Assembly: GCA_911728455.2 (NCBI GenBank)
Contig: OU452222.1
Location: 7,152,108 to 7,216,107, forward strand
Source: Marthasterias glacialis
Taxonomy: Eukaryota > Echinodermata > Asteroidea > Forcipulatida > Asteriidae
Length of the DNA: 64,000 bases
Reading direction: 5' to 3'
Part shown: positions 23,201 to 38,200 of the stretch, in pieces
Layout: each line of letters starts with the position of its first letter
Numbering within the stretch: position 1 is the first letter of the stretch
The notes under the pieces: model-generated
Databases searched by the model: none
What the model saw: only the letters and a program-made list of their open reading frames with translations
Told to the model about the DNA's origin: nothing
Made by a program: the position numbers and the translations under genes

Positions 23201-26200
23201 TCTCTCTACATATTTACGTATGTATCATCACAGTTGTACCTTCCCTTTATCAAATACAAAAGACAAAGATTTTGTTAAAGCCCTGCTTTGCATTAAAGAT
23301 TAAGTTGCATATACGTTATACTTATAGTTCTGTTTTTCATTAATATGTTCGCAGTTATTAAACAAAAGAAAAAAATAATTCATTTTTTTCAATATGAACA
23401 CTTATCAAAAGGATTTCATTGCAATCACAGTTTTTAATAAATCTAGGAAAATCCACAGCAATATTTGAAGATCGAAAAAATAGTTTATACCAGATTTACA
23501 AGCTGAAATTACAAGCTAAAATCAAAGTACAAAATTTAAATCTATCTGAATACATATTATAAATACAAAATCGCTTTATATAATTAATATGTGAAAAAAT
23601 GTGGCCTTAAACAAATTGCTGGTTTCAGATAACTTATTTACAAAAATGATGGGTATGAGTGACTGATTTTATTGTTGTCATATTTGGGAGTAACAAAAAA
23701 ACATAATATATATTTATCTACCTTTTGCGCGTATTGTTTGGTCTGTCAGGTTATCAGATACACAATTTTGTTTATCGGGCATTACTGAAATTTTACTGAA
23801 ATTCATTGATTTTTGTTCTGCTGTGAAAATTCCTGTGTTGATTTTTGTTAACTTGTTTTAAAATCAATGGAAAAGGAAAATGATTTGGAAAAATAAATAT
23901 GATCTGTTACTTTTATACAAAGAAGTCCATATATTTTTTTCATTAATACATTATGATCACACCATTCTACCATCCAAACGATCAATATAGCATCTATATC
24001 GTAAAATTAAATAATAGATTGTTTACACTGCTGGTAAATCATGTATTAAGTCCACATCACCCTACCATTTTTCACTACTCGTGACCACCCTTGTCACATC
24101 CCACTACACTACAAATCCCCACCCCTGTCCCCACACCCGTGGTGCACACACCCCCAAAATTACCCTTCACACATTAGCAATGACTAGGTGTCTCCATGTA
24201 TACACAAAATAAATAAACCCCGGTAATTCAGTTGTTTTCCAATGATAACCCTACGATCGTATTTCGTGTTTACACACCGGAAGTTGCCGTATATAGCAAC
24301 TACTTGCCGTATATGGCAACGTTGCCGTATCTGGAGTTTTCCCAGACTGAGCTTCTCTCCGGTGCTTTGGATGTTGAAGTTACTAACCTTTTTAACAGCG
24401 AATAAAATAATCATTTTTATTTTGCTCACTCCTCCACATAAAGATGTAGGTGACTGATCGTGGCCTTTTTTAAATACCCACAATGCAATGGCATCACGAA
24501 ATATGTGTAATGGAGCTGCTTACACTTGCATTATGGAGTCTGAAAAAGTGCATGCACCAAACTGTCTGTGGCATCGGTTTGGACAACACCATTATAATTA
24601 TTTCAACATCACTTTTTGAAAATGTATAAAATGTCAACAAAAACACTTCCTGGAAAAGGAACTACTTATTAATCGTGTTAGTTGTCACATGAAACAGCCT
24701 GGGAGTTGTGTTCGCAATTGGCTCTCGCGCCCCACCCTGTGACATGTTTCGTGATGGCATTGCATTGTGGTTATTTAAAAACAGCCACGATCAGTCACCT
24801 ACATCTTAATGTGGAGGAGTGAGCAAAATAAAAATGATCATCGTTAAAAAGGTTAGTAACTTCAACATCCAAAGCACCAGAGGGAAGCTAAGAGGTAAGG
24901 GGACACATTTGGTTGGTTAAAATGCAGCGGCGCATACCGGTCACTTCGGCTCCTAGCAAACTCGGCACCAGCAAAATCAACACCTTGCAAACTCGGCACC
25001 TCCATCTCGGCACCCTGCAAACTCGGCACCTGCACAAGTGCAAATTCGGCACCCAGTTTAAAACGGCAGCTAACCAATGCCCGCGTCTGCACGAAAAGTA
25101 GACCCAACAACCGAAGGAATATTAGTTATGTAAAATGTGGAAGTCTGGGACGTCAGCTAACCAATGTCCGCGTCTGCACGAAAAGTAGACCTAACAACCT
25201 TTCTCTGCAAGGCGTAGCAGTGTAGTTGAATCATTTACTGGCACTTTACTTGTAATTAAAATAGGAGTCAAAGTGATTCGAATTAAACTCATGAAGGATC
25301 TTTATTAAAATAAATAAATAAACAAACAAATATATGTACAAATAAATAAATATTTCTTTAAAATCACAATTTAAAAACTCCACAACTTTTTGATTCCAGC
25401 GTTTGACCCTTCTTACAAGGCGTTTCCAATGGCAAATGCCCGTAGGTCTGTTACTGGGTGCCAAGTCTGCGAGTAAAATATAGGCCAGTGCCGAGCTTGT
25501 AAGGTGCCGAATTCCTGGTGCCGAGCTGGTGCCGTGATTGTTAGGTGCCGAGTTTGCAAGTTGCCGAGTTTGCAGGTGCCGAGTTTGCCAGGTGCCGAAG
25601 CGTTCGGTATTCGCAGCAGCGCACCCATTAGGTTTGGGGGCGATGATTTGCTGGTAAAAATGCTGTAAGAAAGCTAGGGTTGGATGTGTGGCTAAGGGTA
25701 CACCCGATGTCAAAAATCCTTGGCCACACTAGTGGGACTAATCATAGGGGTGTATTATTACAGGACCGCTGCGACCCTTTTGTGAATGCAGATTAAGGTT
25801 GTGAAACAGTATTGAATTGTGCTGAAATAAAGTTTTTCTTTACACTTCTATTGATAAAACTTATTTGTAGATTTAAACAGCAATGCGGTTTTGTTGCAGG
25901 CATAGAGCTATATATATTGACTAGAGCGCTAGCATTGTTCGTACGTTGAAGCCGCCTGGGCGCATCCACGTTTGTGTACAAGCCTATGGAAAACTTATCT
26001 TGTACGGCTGGGTTACGGCTATTTGCATACCACTGCTTTATTCCTTTGCAGATCTCTTTATGTAGTGATCTATTTTATTTGAATTAATAATAACATAAAT
26101 AAAAAAATAATAAAAAATTGAAAGTTACATATGTAAGGGGAAAAAAAATGTTTTTAAAGGGCATTTTTGTGTGGTTCATTTAATTTCCAACCCTAAAAAG

Positions 26201-29200
26201 GTCAACACCTAAATTTCCCACCCATAGAAAAATGGTGCAGTTCAGAGTCAACGAGCAAGCGCAGTTAGCATTGCAATAGCATCACAATAGACCTATGTGC
26301 GACCCAAGTCACATGTCCTGTAGTGGGTATTAAATGTAAACAAACATGACGTCCTCCATAGGAAAGTGCGGTACGGTACATGATGGTTGTTGCATTTGTT
26401 TATTCAATTGAGGCTTTTATTTACCAAAATATGTGAAAAATATTGCAGAGTTTGTACCAGAGACCTTCGAGTGGCTGAATAAGGCCAGTAAGGACAGTTA
26501 CGGAAGTTTTGGAAATTCTACAAGGAACGAATATGTTCATGATGTTGTAGTACTAGTTGCACAACAGAACAACTGGGACAAGAAACAACTGTGATCACAC
26601 ACTTTTCAACACAAGAATTTCACAGTTTTCAAGCTGAAATCATCCCCCGAAAAAATAAAAAATATATATATAAATTTGAAGGTTAGGTATAAATGCTCAC
26701 TTTTCCAACGTTCTTTACCTTTTTTTTTTACAGTAATTTACATTACAAACAAAACAACAGGCGGGTTGCCACATTGTTCTCGGATGCCAGTAGTGCATAC
26801 ATAACTCAAAATAAACCTCTTTTGTAGCAGAATACTTGTAGTTTATGAAACAGTTTGCCATCAGCTGAGATGTTGAGTACCCACTACAGGTCACGTGATG
26901 ACATGTCAACATGGGTCGCGCAATCGGTCTATTGTGTATTGCCCATACTCCGGACAGGAAAAAATGGTTTATTTTACAGAAATTTAGTTTTTCCTCTAGA
27001 AAAATAAAAAATAAGTCTGGCAGAAAAAAAATGCATTTTAGGGTATTTTTAACTAGTTGATTTGACTCTTTGTGGAGATGTCTTGAGTTGTCATGGGGTT
27101 GTCTTGAGTTGTTGTGAAATCGTGGAGTTGAGGCTAAATAGTATGATCCCTGGTGAAACCGGTTTCTGGTCAGATAACGGTAACGTGCCGTCACCCATTT
27201 CCGATCGACCTCGTGACACCTACCTGCCTACAACCTTGTTCCCAGGGGTAATTGATCAATCTCGCCACACCAACTTTTTGGTACCGAGGTTGGCTTGATC
27301 ATAACCCCTGGCATTGTAACAAAAAAACTCCTGAACCACAAAGGATTTTTACAATCTATACATCATCAGAAAGGTCTTTGAAAACTGAATAAGCACTTCA
27401 CTGACATGACCCCATTTTGACCCTGTCTTTTGGTTCAAACTGGAAGTTGAAATCTAAAAAATTCATATCTTAAAAACTGCTTATCATTTAATCAAAATGT
27501 TTACATCAGTTCGTAGACCTTTGAGCCTGCTCAAACTTTAACATTGAGATGATACCTGTTTGACCTTTACTTCCGGTCAAATTAAGTATGTGTTAGCCAA
27601 CTATAAAGATCTACATGCAAGTCCAATATGTACACCCATATGTGTGCATGTGTCTGTGTCACAGAGATGTGCCACATAATAATTAATAATAATAATTAAT
27701 TTATAATGCGCTGATTCCGACTTAAAATCTGTTCAAGGGAGCATGACAATATTATGCAATTAAAATGGATAAAAACTTAAACCATGCCATGTTGGTAGTC
27801 TTCGTTCAAGGTGCACACATCCAGAATTGGCACCACGCTTTGTAAGTCTTTAAAACAGCTGTCCATGGTACATTGTAACTTAATGGTAACCTCATTAAGT
27901 TTAACCAGTTGTCACCAGGATTCTTTTTTTTTTGTTCCATCCCCTGGCGGGATTCTTTTGTCGGAATTGCCAGAATCTTTTTTCTTTGAGGGTACCGCTG
28001 GCACAAAGAAACCCTGACATGCCTGACTTGACAATGCCAAGTCAGCAAAGATTCTCTTCATTGGATCGCCAGGTTTGTTTCTCGACCGAGAAAATGTTAA
28101 ATTCATGCAGCATAAATTGCAAAACATCGGCCGTTACCTACAGCATAGGAGTGGCACTAAACATGGAACCATGGCTCGATTGCTGGCTCACTCTGACTTA
28201 CCTCCATTTAGCAAAAATACAATGAATGAACAATGGTGGAAGCCTGTAGATGCCTCGTAATGGTATATAATCGGGGATTACACTAAAACTGCCTCACAAT
28301 GGCCAGAAAATGCGAGTATATTCAAGGTCTTTTTTGTCTTTGTGTGGTAAATCGAAGTGTTTGATGGCATGTGCGTGGTCTATGCACGCTCCTCATTTGA
28401 ATGACTGAGCAACCTTCAGTCCGGTGGTCCAAAATTACATAGTGGTTTCTTAAGATAGATTCTGTTTCCAGGCAGGGGAAATATTTGTGGTATTCACGCA
28501 TCCGGTTTCAACTGGGTTTTTGTTTCAAAAAGCATATCTCCTGAACTACATTTAAGTCTTTTTTTCACAATCTGTACGCCATATGAAACTTAAAAGGTCT
28601 CAACAATAACATAATTCACAAATTTGTACTGACATGACCCCAATTTTTCCTTGTCTTCTAGTCTAAACCTAACTTTGAATACACCAAATATCCAGCAGAC
28701 ATTACAAGCTGGATTTTGGACATACATGTACAATGTATGGCCTCTGTGTATGAAATAACATTTGACCCCTAGACTTTTCAATTAAAAGATTAATGACATC
28801 ATCCTCAAGTTTAAAACAAGTGACAAGTTTAAAATGGGACTATTTTTCTGAAAACCTGTTGCAAGTTCAAAATAGCCGAAAAATTAGCACTTATCTAAGT
28901 CTCATTGTCTGGATAAGAATTAAGCTATGGATGTCAGGACGTGGTAATTGGTTTTCAAGTTGGGTTTAGTTGCTTAAAATCAAAGTTTATTATTTCAAAA
29001 ATTTCAAAAATTCTTTAGAATCACAGTTGTTATGATTTTGATCTTTGCATCATATGTGAAAGTTTGATGCATAAACTTCTTTATTCTGGACCTTTCCTCC
29101 TTTCCCCCATGCAGTTTTCTTCTCACCTTATTACTGCATAAATATGTTTGCACTTAACCAGTTGCCACAGGGATTTTGGTTTTCGTCCTGTCCTCTTGGT

Positions 29201-32200
29201 GGGATTCTGTTGGCAGAACTGCCGGAATCTTTTTTCTTTGAGGGTACCCCTGGCACAAAAAAAACCTGACTTGACAATGCCAAGAGAACAAAGATTCTCT
29301 TTACTGGATCGCCCGTTTTATTTTTGACAGAGTAAATGTCAAATTCATGCAGTGTGAATTGTAAAACATTGGCCGTTACCTACAGCATAGGAGTGGAACT
29401 AAACACGGAACCACTGCCAGCCCACTCCGACTTACCTCCATTGAGCCAAAAAAAAAATAAAGGAACAATGGTGGAAGCCTCTTGATGCCTCATAACCCCT
29501 TCTTGGAACAAAAGGACAAAGGTCATAGCTGTACTCTACAATGTCTACACTTTACCTGAAAACTAAAGGCGTAAGCTGTGAAAAGTGGGTACTTGGGGGC
29601 CAGTGAAAGTGAAAGCCATTTTTTATGGCTTTTGACCACAACCCTACAAGTACATGTATGACCTGTATGTCAACAGTGCTGTGTTTTGCAATGCTAACCC
29701 CCCTGCCTTTACTCAAAAGTGTCTCTGGGATTGCCATCACATTACTACTTACCAACTTAGATTCTTAGTAAGAATGATATGAAATTCAATCTTAAACTAG
29801 AGATAAGTTTTTGCGACATCACAAAAACAAGGTGTTTGGGATTATGGTAGATAAAGTTGTTATTTGATGAAATTAAAGGTCAATCATTTAAATATATAAA
29901 TATGAACATAAAAATGTTAAATTGAGCTTTATAATATTTATTTTGAAATTCCGGATTAGACAGGAAATTAGGTCAAATCAGGTCTGATATTAGTATAACT
30001 TTTTGAAGTACTTTAAGCCCTTTCATATGGCGTATTGTGAAAATGGCTTACATAGTTTCAGAAATAGATTTTTTTTAAATATCACTTTGAATGCCGACAT
30101 TTGATTAGTGCATAGTTAATGTATTTATGTCAATTAGGCATCGATGTCACACAGCCACACACACACACAAGTATGTGTGGGATGCCTTTGAATGCACGTA
30201 CAATTGATTTGCGTTAACGTTCGGTTTGAACTGAAAGTAAAGGTCAAAATAGTGTCACCACAATGCACAAATTTGAGAAGGCTCAATTCTTTACAATCTG
30301 ATGAAAGATTTGTGATCATGTGTTAAGTACTTCTAAAATATGAATTTAAAAAATTTTCAACTTCCGGTTTGAACCGGAAGACAAGGTCAAATTGGGGTCA
30401 TGTCTGTGGTGCATTTACGCAGTTTTGGATGTATAGATTGTAAAAATCCCAAGTGTAGATCAAAAGTTATGATTTTTTGAAATAATAAACTTTGATTTTT
30501 TCATCATTCAAGAATTGATGACGTCGTCATGACGTCATTTCAACAGTTTCCACTCCTAATAAATACCTTACTATGTGTGAGGTTTAAAGCTCATACAAGC
30601 TTAGGAAGTAGCCTTTGTTAGCGGAAACTCGACAGGCATAAGAACTAGAAATTTAGAATTTGTGAACAAACTCAGGGTGTTCGGTTTAAACGTAATAAAG
30701 TGATTGCGTAATTGAAAATTTTAAGGTCAATATTGTGTGCAAGTTTTTTGTCTCTTGTGCTATGCTGGCTGGCAAAATATTTATTTGTACGTGTACCTTT
30801 TGTTGATCTTTATGCATGAAGGTTATTCATATGAAACTTCAACTTCGGGTTTTGACAGGAACTAAAGGTCAAATGGGGTCACACTTTGTACATGATATCT
30901 AGAATTGCCCGAGAGATTTAAATTGATGTAATGATATTAATGTACCACGTTTCGTTAATAAGATACATATTTTTGTATGTAGGCCTACAAACTTACACTT
31001 CCTGTTTCGACCGGAAGTGAAGGTCAAATGGGGTCATACATTGTAACAATTTGTAGAGTCGTCGAAGGGCCTTAAAATCAAATTATTATATTAATATACA
31101 AAATTACGTTAGTCAAATATGATTTTTTGTATACTTCCGATTTAGATCGGAAGTAAAGGTCAAATGGGATCACACTCTGTGTAAGATATTTTTAATACTT
31201 CAAGACCTTTCATAAGGTGTAAAGATCACGTATGTAGCATGTATTATTCTTAAGATATGATTATTTTAGTATAAAACTTCAATTTAATGTACAGTGTAAT
31301 GACATTATCCATGACGTCATGCCAAAAATGTTGCTTTGTCATATACACACTGTGGTCTAGGTATATAGTAAGTTTCAAGTCCGTACAAGCTTTACTTTTA
31401 GAGATGGAAAAATATTTATTTTTTTTGACCTCGTGTACGATTTTCGTTGTAACGTAGCTATGATGTCATATATCACATTTCTAGAATGCTCTTGAGCTAA
31501 AGAAAATATTGTGCATTGAAAGTTTGTTCATATTTTCAATCATTTAGGCTCTAGAGCCCCCCAAAACATGATTTTTACTTTAACTTCCGGTTTTTACTGG
31601 AAGTAAAGGTCAAATGAGGTCATGATGTGCATAAAATTTGTCCAACATTTCAAGACCTTTCATATGCACCAAAGATTTTGAATGTAGCATTTGCCGTTCG
31701 TGAGATATGAATTTTATTGAATTATTTGAAGTTTATTTAACCTAATGACGTCATCAATGATGTCATCATTCCAAAAAAGTTGCGGTTTCATCTGCTCACT
31801 AAGATCTTTGTACATGGTAAGTTTCAAGTTCATACAAGCTTCACTTTGACGGACAAGTTTCAGCGACTAAGAAAGCGCAGAAAAAAAAAAAAAACTTAGC
31901 AATAACAATTAGGTTTTCAGCCGGTAGCCGAACACCTAAAAACAAACAAAACAAACAAAAACAAACAAAACCAAGAGGTGTTCCGGCTTACATTCGAACA
32001 CCTAAAAAAAACCAAAAAAAACAAGAGGTGTTCCGGCTTTCATTCGAACACCTAAAAAAAAAACAGAAGAAAAACAAGAGGTGTTCCGGCTTTCATTCGA
32101 ACACCTAAAAAAAAACAGAAGAAAAACAAGAGGTGTTCCGGCTTTCATTTGAACACCTAAAAAAAACAGAAGAAAAACAAGAGGTGTTCCGGCTTTCATT

Positions 32201-35200
32201 CGAACACCTAAAAAAAACAGAAGAAAAACAAGAGGTGTTCCGGCTTTCATTCGAACACCTAAAAAAAACAGAAGAAAAACAAGAGGTGTTCCGGCTTTCA
32301 TTCGAACACCTAATTATATACATGTAGAACTATATTGGTCTTTCATTCCAAGTTGTCCCAAACTCCGAACTGTGTTTATGCGTTAAGACTGTGCCTTGTG
32401 TGATCGATAATTCTCTCCTAATAGGGGTAACATGGAATAACACAGCAAAATCAAACATACAGACATACCTTTAATTTGATAAACCCAGTAGTGGACATTC
32501 CAAAGGCATACAATCTCACCAATGTGTTATTTTTAAACTGACAACCAAACACTAAGAATTTCCTGTGGTTCTTGTGTAACCCGGAGACAGATGTATAGAA
32601 CACCAAGCGGCCTTGCAAGAATCATGTTTGATATTTCACATGTATCATTCACTCTTTACGTTGGCAGTGAAGCAAATACATGTAGTTAGTACATGTAGTC
32701 ATTTGTATTATGTCTAATGTGATTCTGTTTCCATGTCTTCTCTAGTTCTGTATTTGGTGGTTCAGTTAATGTTGAAATGATAACTTGCATGCACTCCATT
32801 GTATTCACAAAGTACTGATACCTTACTCGACATAACTAGAACATTCATATGATAAGACATACACAACCGAAAAACTAACACACTGACAGAAGCTCAAACA
32901 TGTCCTTGTTGGAGTTGCCCCCCTGAAAAAGCCACTGAGTAAAACCCCAAACTCAAAGTCTCATTAACGATACTACTCCAGTAGTTAGTGCATGGATATT
33001 TGTACATGTATGCTGCCAATGCGATTGACTATTGATTTGTCTTTTTTTAGGTGCTACATTGCATATGTGTCAAAATGCCACAAGAAGTATGTGCACAAGT
33101 TCTACTCTCAAACGTAAGTATCTTGTTTTTCTTTGAATGCCTGACTGGTACTCAAGAGGATTGGGATTCTTAGTCTCTTTTTGTTAATGACAATGTTTGG
33201 AATTTTTACTTAGTTAAAATATCATGCAGTAAACTTTCTTTGAATGTAAAAATCAGTGTTGAACACTCTTTGGCTCTAAAACGTCATCACTTACAATGTA
33301 TCAACAGGATTTATGCTGCCTTAACACATTTAATATTACATGGTACTTTTGAAATACCAAAGCCATGTTAGTTGTCTCTAATCTACATGATTTATATACA
33401 ATTTATTACAAAATTTACATATTGTGTAGGGCAAGTAAACGATTGTTAAGGAATGGAAGCTGGGTAGTTTTACTGAAACCTTACAGGTTTGCCTTCAAAA
33501 TAGCGGGATCCAATACATATTTAACAATTCACTTTTGCATAAAACCACTTTGGGAAACTTAGAACTGGTTTATTTAACCAGTTGCCACCGGGGATCTTCC
33601 ATTTTTCGCCAGGGTGGACGGGATTATTTTGTCGGAATTGTCAAAATCATTTCTGTGAGAGTACCGCTGGCACAAAGAAACCCTGACTTGACAAAGCCAA
33701 GAGAACAAAGATTTTCTTTATTGCGTCACGCTTTTGTTTTTTTGACCGAGAAAATGTCATGTAGCATGAATAACACCAATTTGGAGAAGGTGAGTTGTTT
33801 TTTCTGCTTGTGGAGGTAATGGATTACAACAATACGAACCGACTGGATACCTTTGCTGACCTGCAAGTTCGTTGATTCATACATCTTTGAGTCAGATAGA
33901 TCAAGACAACGAGATTTTGAACCAGGTTTGATAGTGAAAGCGACACCCCCACCACGTGCTCCATATTTTTAAGGAGCATGATGAAGTTTGTAGTCATCAG
34001 GAGTTATGTGGCCACCAGCCACTGCATCATCAGCAGTCGACCTAGTCTCAGTAACAGCTAGAATATCTAAGTCATTGTCTTCATTGAGGTCATGTACACA
34101 TTGTTGTATATGTATTTACTTATAGTAATATAAACAGAACAAATATTGCCCTATAGTGACATTTACGAATACTGATTTATTATTTATTTAAGTATGTTTT
34201 CTTGACCAGCCACAGTACGGGGACGTAATGAATTGCAGGCAAACCGCTTGGAGGAATTTGGTCAATATGTAGCAGATTGTCTTCCCAAGTACGTTCAGGA
34301 AGTTCAAGTGAGCCATATAAATGAACTTGAGGTACTGATCCACCCCGATGGCATCATCCCAGTTATGACGTTTCTCAAAGATCACCATAATGCTCAATTC
34401 AAATCACTAGTTGATATTACAGCTATTGATGTACCTACAAGAACACATCGCTTTGAGGTAAATCACAGTTTACTTTTCCATTCCAGTTTTGTATATAATT
34501 TATTTAAAATGTTGACCTTGTTTGAGTTTTGTTTGAGTTTTCTGTGAGGAAAGAAATATCCAAATTTTTTGAAGCCAAAGTAATGCACCTGTTATTACTG
34601 GAAAGATGGAAAAACTTTTTACAATTTAATTAACAGAAATCCCTCAATGATTTTGTACGTTGTCTTTTTTCTTAAACAGCTTATCTACAATCTTCTTTCA
34701 TTGCAATTTAATGAGCGTATCAGAGTGAAGACCTATGCCGACGAGCTAAGCCCAGTTGATTCTCTAGAATCTGTCTTTAAAGCTGCTGACTGGTATGAGC
34801 GAGAGGTAAGCCATATTGAAGCAGAAAGTCTAGAAGAAAACAGAACAAAGGAATTTTATTATATTACCATTTCATCTGGTCTTGGAGTTGGACTTCAGAA
34901 AACAGTCCAACTGTAAAGTTCTGTCTTGAAAGCAATATCTCCCTCAAAACAAAACAAAAATTGGTGAGTAAAAATGGAAGTTTTTGCTTAGCAGTGTGAT
35001 TAATAAGACTAGGGGTGGATTTCACAAAACTAGTTCTAACTTGGGACTGGTCCTAACTGATGACAAGTCCGATAAGATAGGACTAGTTACTCATCCTAAC
35101 TCGAGATAACACTAGTGTTACAACTGATAATGTAGTAATCAACGGATAATCTATCACCAACCAATAATGTATCACAAATTGACCGATAGTGTATCACCAA

Positions 35201-38200
35201 CCGATAGTATATCACAAATTGACCGATAGGGTAGTAAACTTTCTAACCAATAATGTATCACCACAGAACGGATAATGTATCAACCGATAATGTATCAACA
35301 AATCAACCAATAATGTATCAGTGCCCATGTGTTCTCTGTAAAACCGCAAATGACTTGGCAAGGTTTCATAATCACGATGTCATTAGACTGGAAGTTACTG
35401 TGGGGCCAATTTAAAAATACTCGTTTCGATCGAGTATGATCATCTGTTTTATGGAAATCTATTATTTCTTCCTCCATGCTTGAACCTTGTCCCATTACTA
35501 TGTTTGTAGCCTAAAAAGTGATAGCCGGTACAATGTTCAGCTTTTTCTTCTAAGTGCTGTGACGTCATCAAACTGAAAGTTTGGCGCACCCAAGATTTTG
35601 TCTCAGGGGTTGTGTTTTTTTTCTGAAACGGTGTCATATAATAATTATTTACGCCAGATTACTGTAATGATTTAAAGAATTAGCTGAGTTAAAGAAAAAT
35701 TGTTTGCTGGATTTGGTCGTTGTCGGTCGTTGCACCAGAATTACATGTTCATTCATATACACTACACAACATCTAGTATAAATAAATCTTGGGGGTTGCC
35801 TGTATGACATCTCCGATAGAGGGCGATGTTTTAAGTGTAATACAATTCAAAAGGTGGATCAAAATCAGCCCTCTTTCCCCTATACCTTCCCTTTCCGTAA
35901 CTCCTTATCGGTTCTTCTTCCCTTTCGTTTTTCATACCCTTTCTTCTCTTTTCTGCACTAAATTTCCTTTATTCCCTTTAGGTTTTATTCTAACCCTTAC
36001 CGATTTGTTTTCTTCCCCTTCCTGATTTCATCGTCCAGGGCACTCTGCCCCCACCCTGCCACCACGTCCCCCATTGGCTACGCCACTGACTAGACCCCGG
36101 ATCATACGATTCAGCTTGTAGTAAATTCCCACAGTGTGGGGAAACATGCGCTCAGATTAATGGGGTATTATACATTGTATCTTTTCTGACAGCTCAGGTT
36201 ACACATATAGGCCTATACATTTTGCAGTGGCGGTAGAGTCGTTGTGCTTTTGTCATTACACAAGTGGTACACTTCATATTAGATCTGTCAGAATTAAAAT
36301 GGCATCGTCAAGCATGTGTTAATGTTATGTCGCATCTGCGATATTTCTATGTCGGTTTTGCACTGATTTGCGATGGACACGGAAAACAACCCCTCTCAGA
36401 TGTACAGTACAGGACCATCAAACGACTTATGAGTTGATACATTATCTGTTCTGTGGTGATACATTATTGGTTAGAAAGTTTACTACACTATCGGTCAGTT
36501 TGTTATACATTATCGGTTGTTGATACACTATCAGTCAATTTGTGATATATTATCGGTTGGTGATACACTATCAGTCAATTTGTGATATATTATCGGTTGG
36601 TGATACATTATCCGTTGGTTACTACATTATCAGTTGTAACAACTAGTCCTAGTGCTTTATGAAATCCACTGATTTCAGAAATTACATGTACATGCTTTTC
36701 TTAGATAAGACTATGATGTCTGCAAAAGGGATATAACATTGGTATTGTTCAAATTCAAAACTTTGCAGTAGGGTTTGGGGAAATAAGATATGAACCAGCC
36801 TACACTGTTATGACATAAATTAGGCAATAACAGTGTGAGGACCAGGTCTTCACTGCGTGGTAATGACAGGGTCGGTGGCTTCGGCTCGGTCCATTAACGG
36901 CGGCCAGCCACCAACCAAGGCATTACCACGCACTGAAGACCGGGTCATCACACTGTTATTGCCATTAATAAATACCTTTTAACTAAAAAAAAAACTGGTA
37001 AAAATCATTAGAATTGTGATTTTTCTTCCACCGATATTGTCTATTCATGTTCAAGGGCCATTCTTTAGGCTTTTCAATTTTTGCATGGCACCTAATCTCT
37101 TACAAATAGTTAACTATTTGTGCATATTTTCAAGAACCAGACTACGACCTTTGAAAATTAACAGCACCATAAATGGAAATACTGTGGTCGGTGTTCAGCT
37201 TTATGCTTTGCAGTATGTTGGTTTCATGTGGGTACCAGCTACAAGTACATGTACCTTAAATTGATACACTGTGTGCTCACACATACGCATGGTATGTGGG
37301 TGCATGCCGGCACCATCTCTCCTTGCCAAAATAAAAAAAACAATCAATCAGAGTGCATAAACTCTCTGTGGTATTTATTAATGTGCAATAATGGATACAC
37401 TGAGTCATTACTATAATTGCCAAAGAGACTTTTGAGAACAAGTTTGGTATACTTGTCTATAAGTACATGTATGTATTTGTACATATACATAAACATATAT
37501 AATTTTATATACGATACATTTATAATGTCTTAAATGTACAGGTATGGGATATGTATGGTGTCTTCTTCTCAAACCATCCTGATCTGAGACGAATTTTGAC
37601 AGACTATGGTTTTGAAGGACATCCCATGAGAAAAGATTTCCCCTTAAGTGGTTTTGTAGAGGTAAAGTGAAACAAATATGAAAACATTTAATTTTGAAGT
37701 CCTTTGTTTTTCTGTTAACCAGTTGCCGCTGGGGAAGTTCAATTTTTTTGAAATTGCAGGAATTGTTTTTCATTGAGAGTTCCGCTGGCACAAAGAAACC
37801 CTGACTTGACAAAGCACTGCAAATTGCAAAACAGCAGCCGTTACCAACAGCATAGGATTGGTACTACACCTGGAACCATGGCTTGATTCCCTGCTCACTC
37901 TGACTAACCCCCAATTGAGCCGAAATAAAAGAATGAACAATGGTGGAACCCTCTCGATGTCTCGTAATCCTCTTCTTGGAACAAAAGGACAAAGATCTGG
38001 ATTTGGAGATAAGACAAAAACCACCTCTCCCCTTCGCCAGAAAACAGCAAAATATTCAAGACCATGTTTTGTCTTTGTGTGGGTGAAACAAAGCGTTATA
38101 CGGCGTGTGTGTGGTATTTGCATACTTAGCAGTGGAATCAGGGGCGTCGATTGGTGGGGGACAGGGGGGGACATGTCCCCCCCACTTTTTAGAGTGGGGG

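Noticed and set aside
32002-32327. Open frames on both strands
   Set aside because: Simple products of the 52-bp minisatellite.
37411-38174. Minus-strand frames of about 133 codons
   Set aside because: They cross NDUFS3 exon 5 antisense and a family A repeat, and are not conserved between repeat copies.
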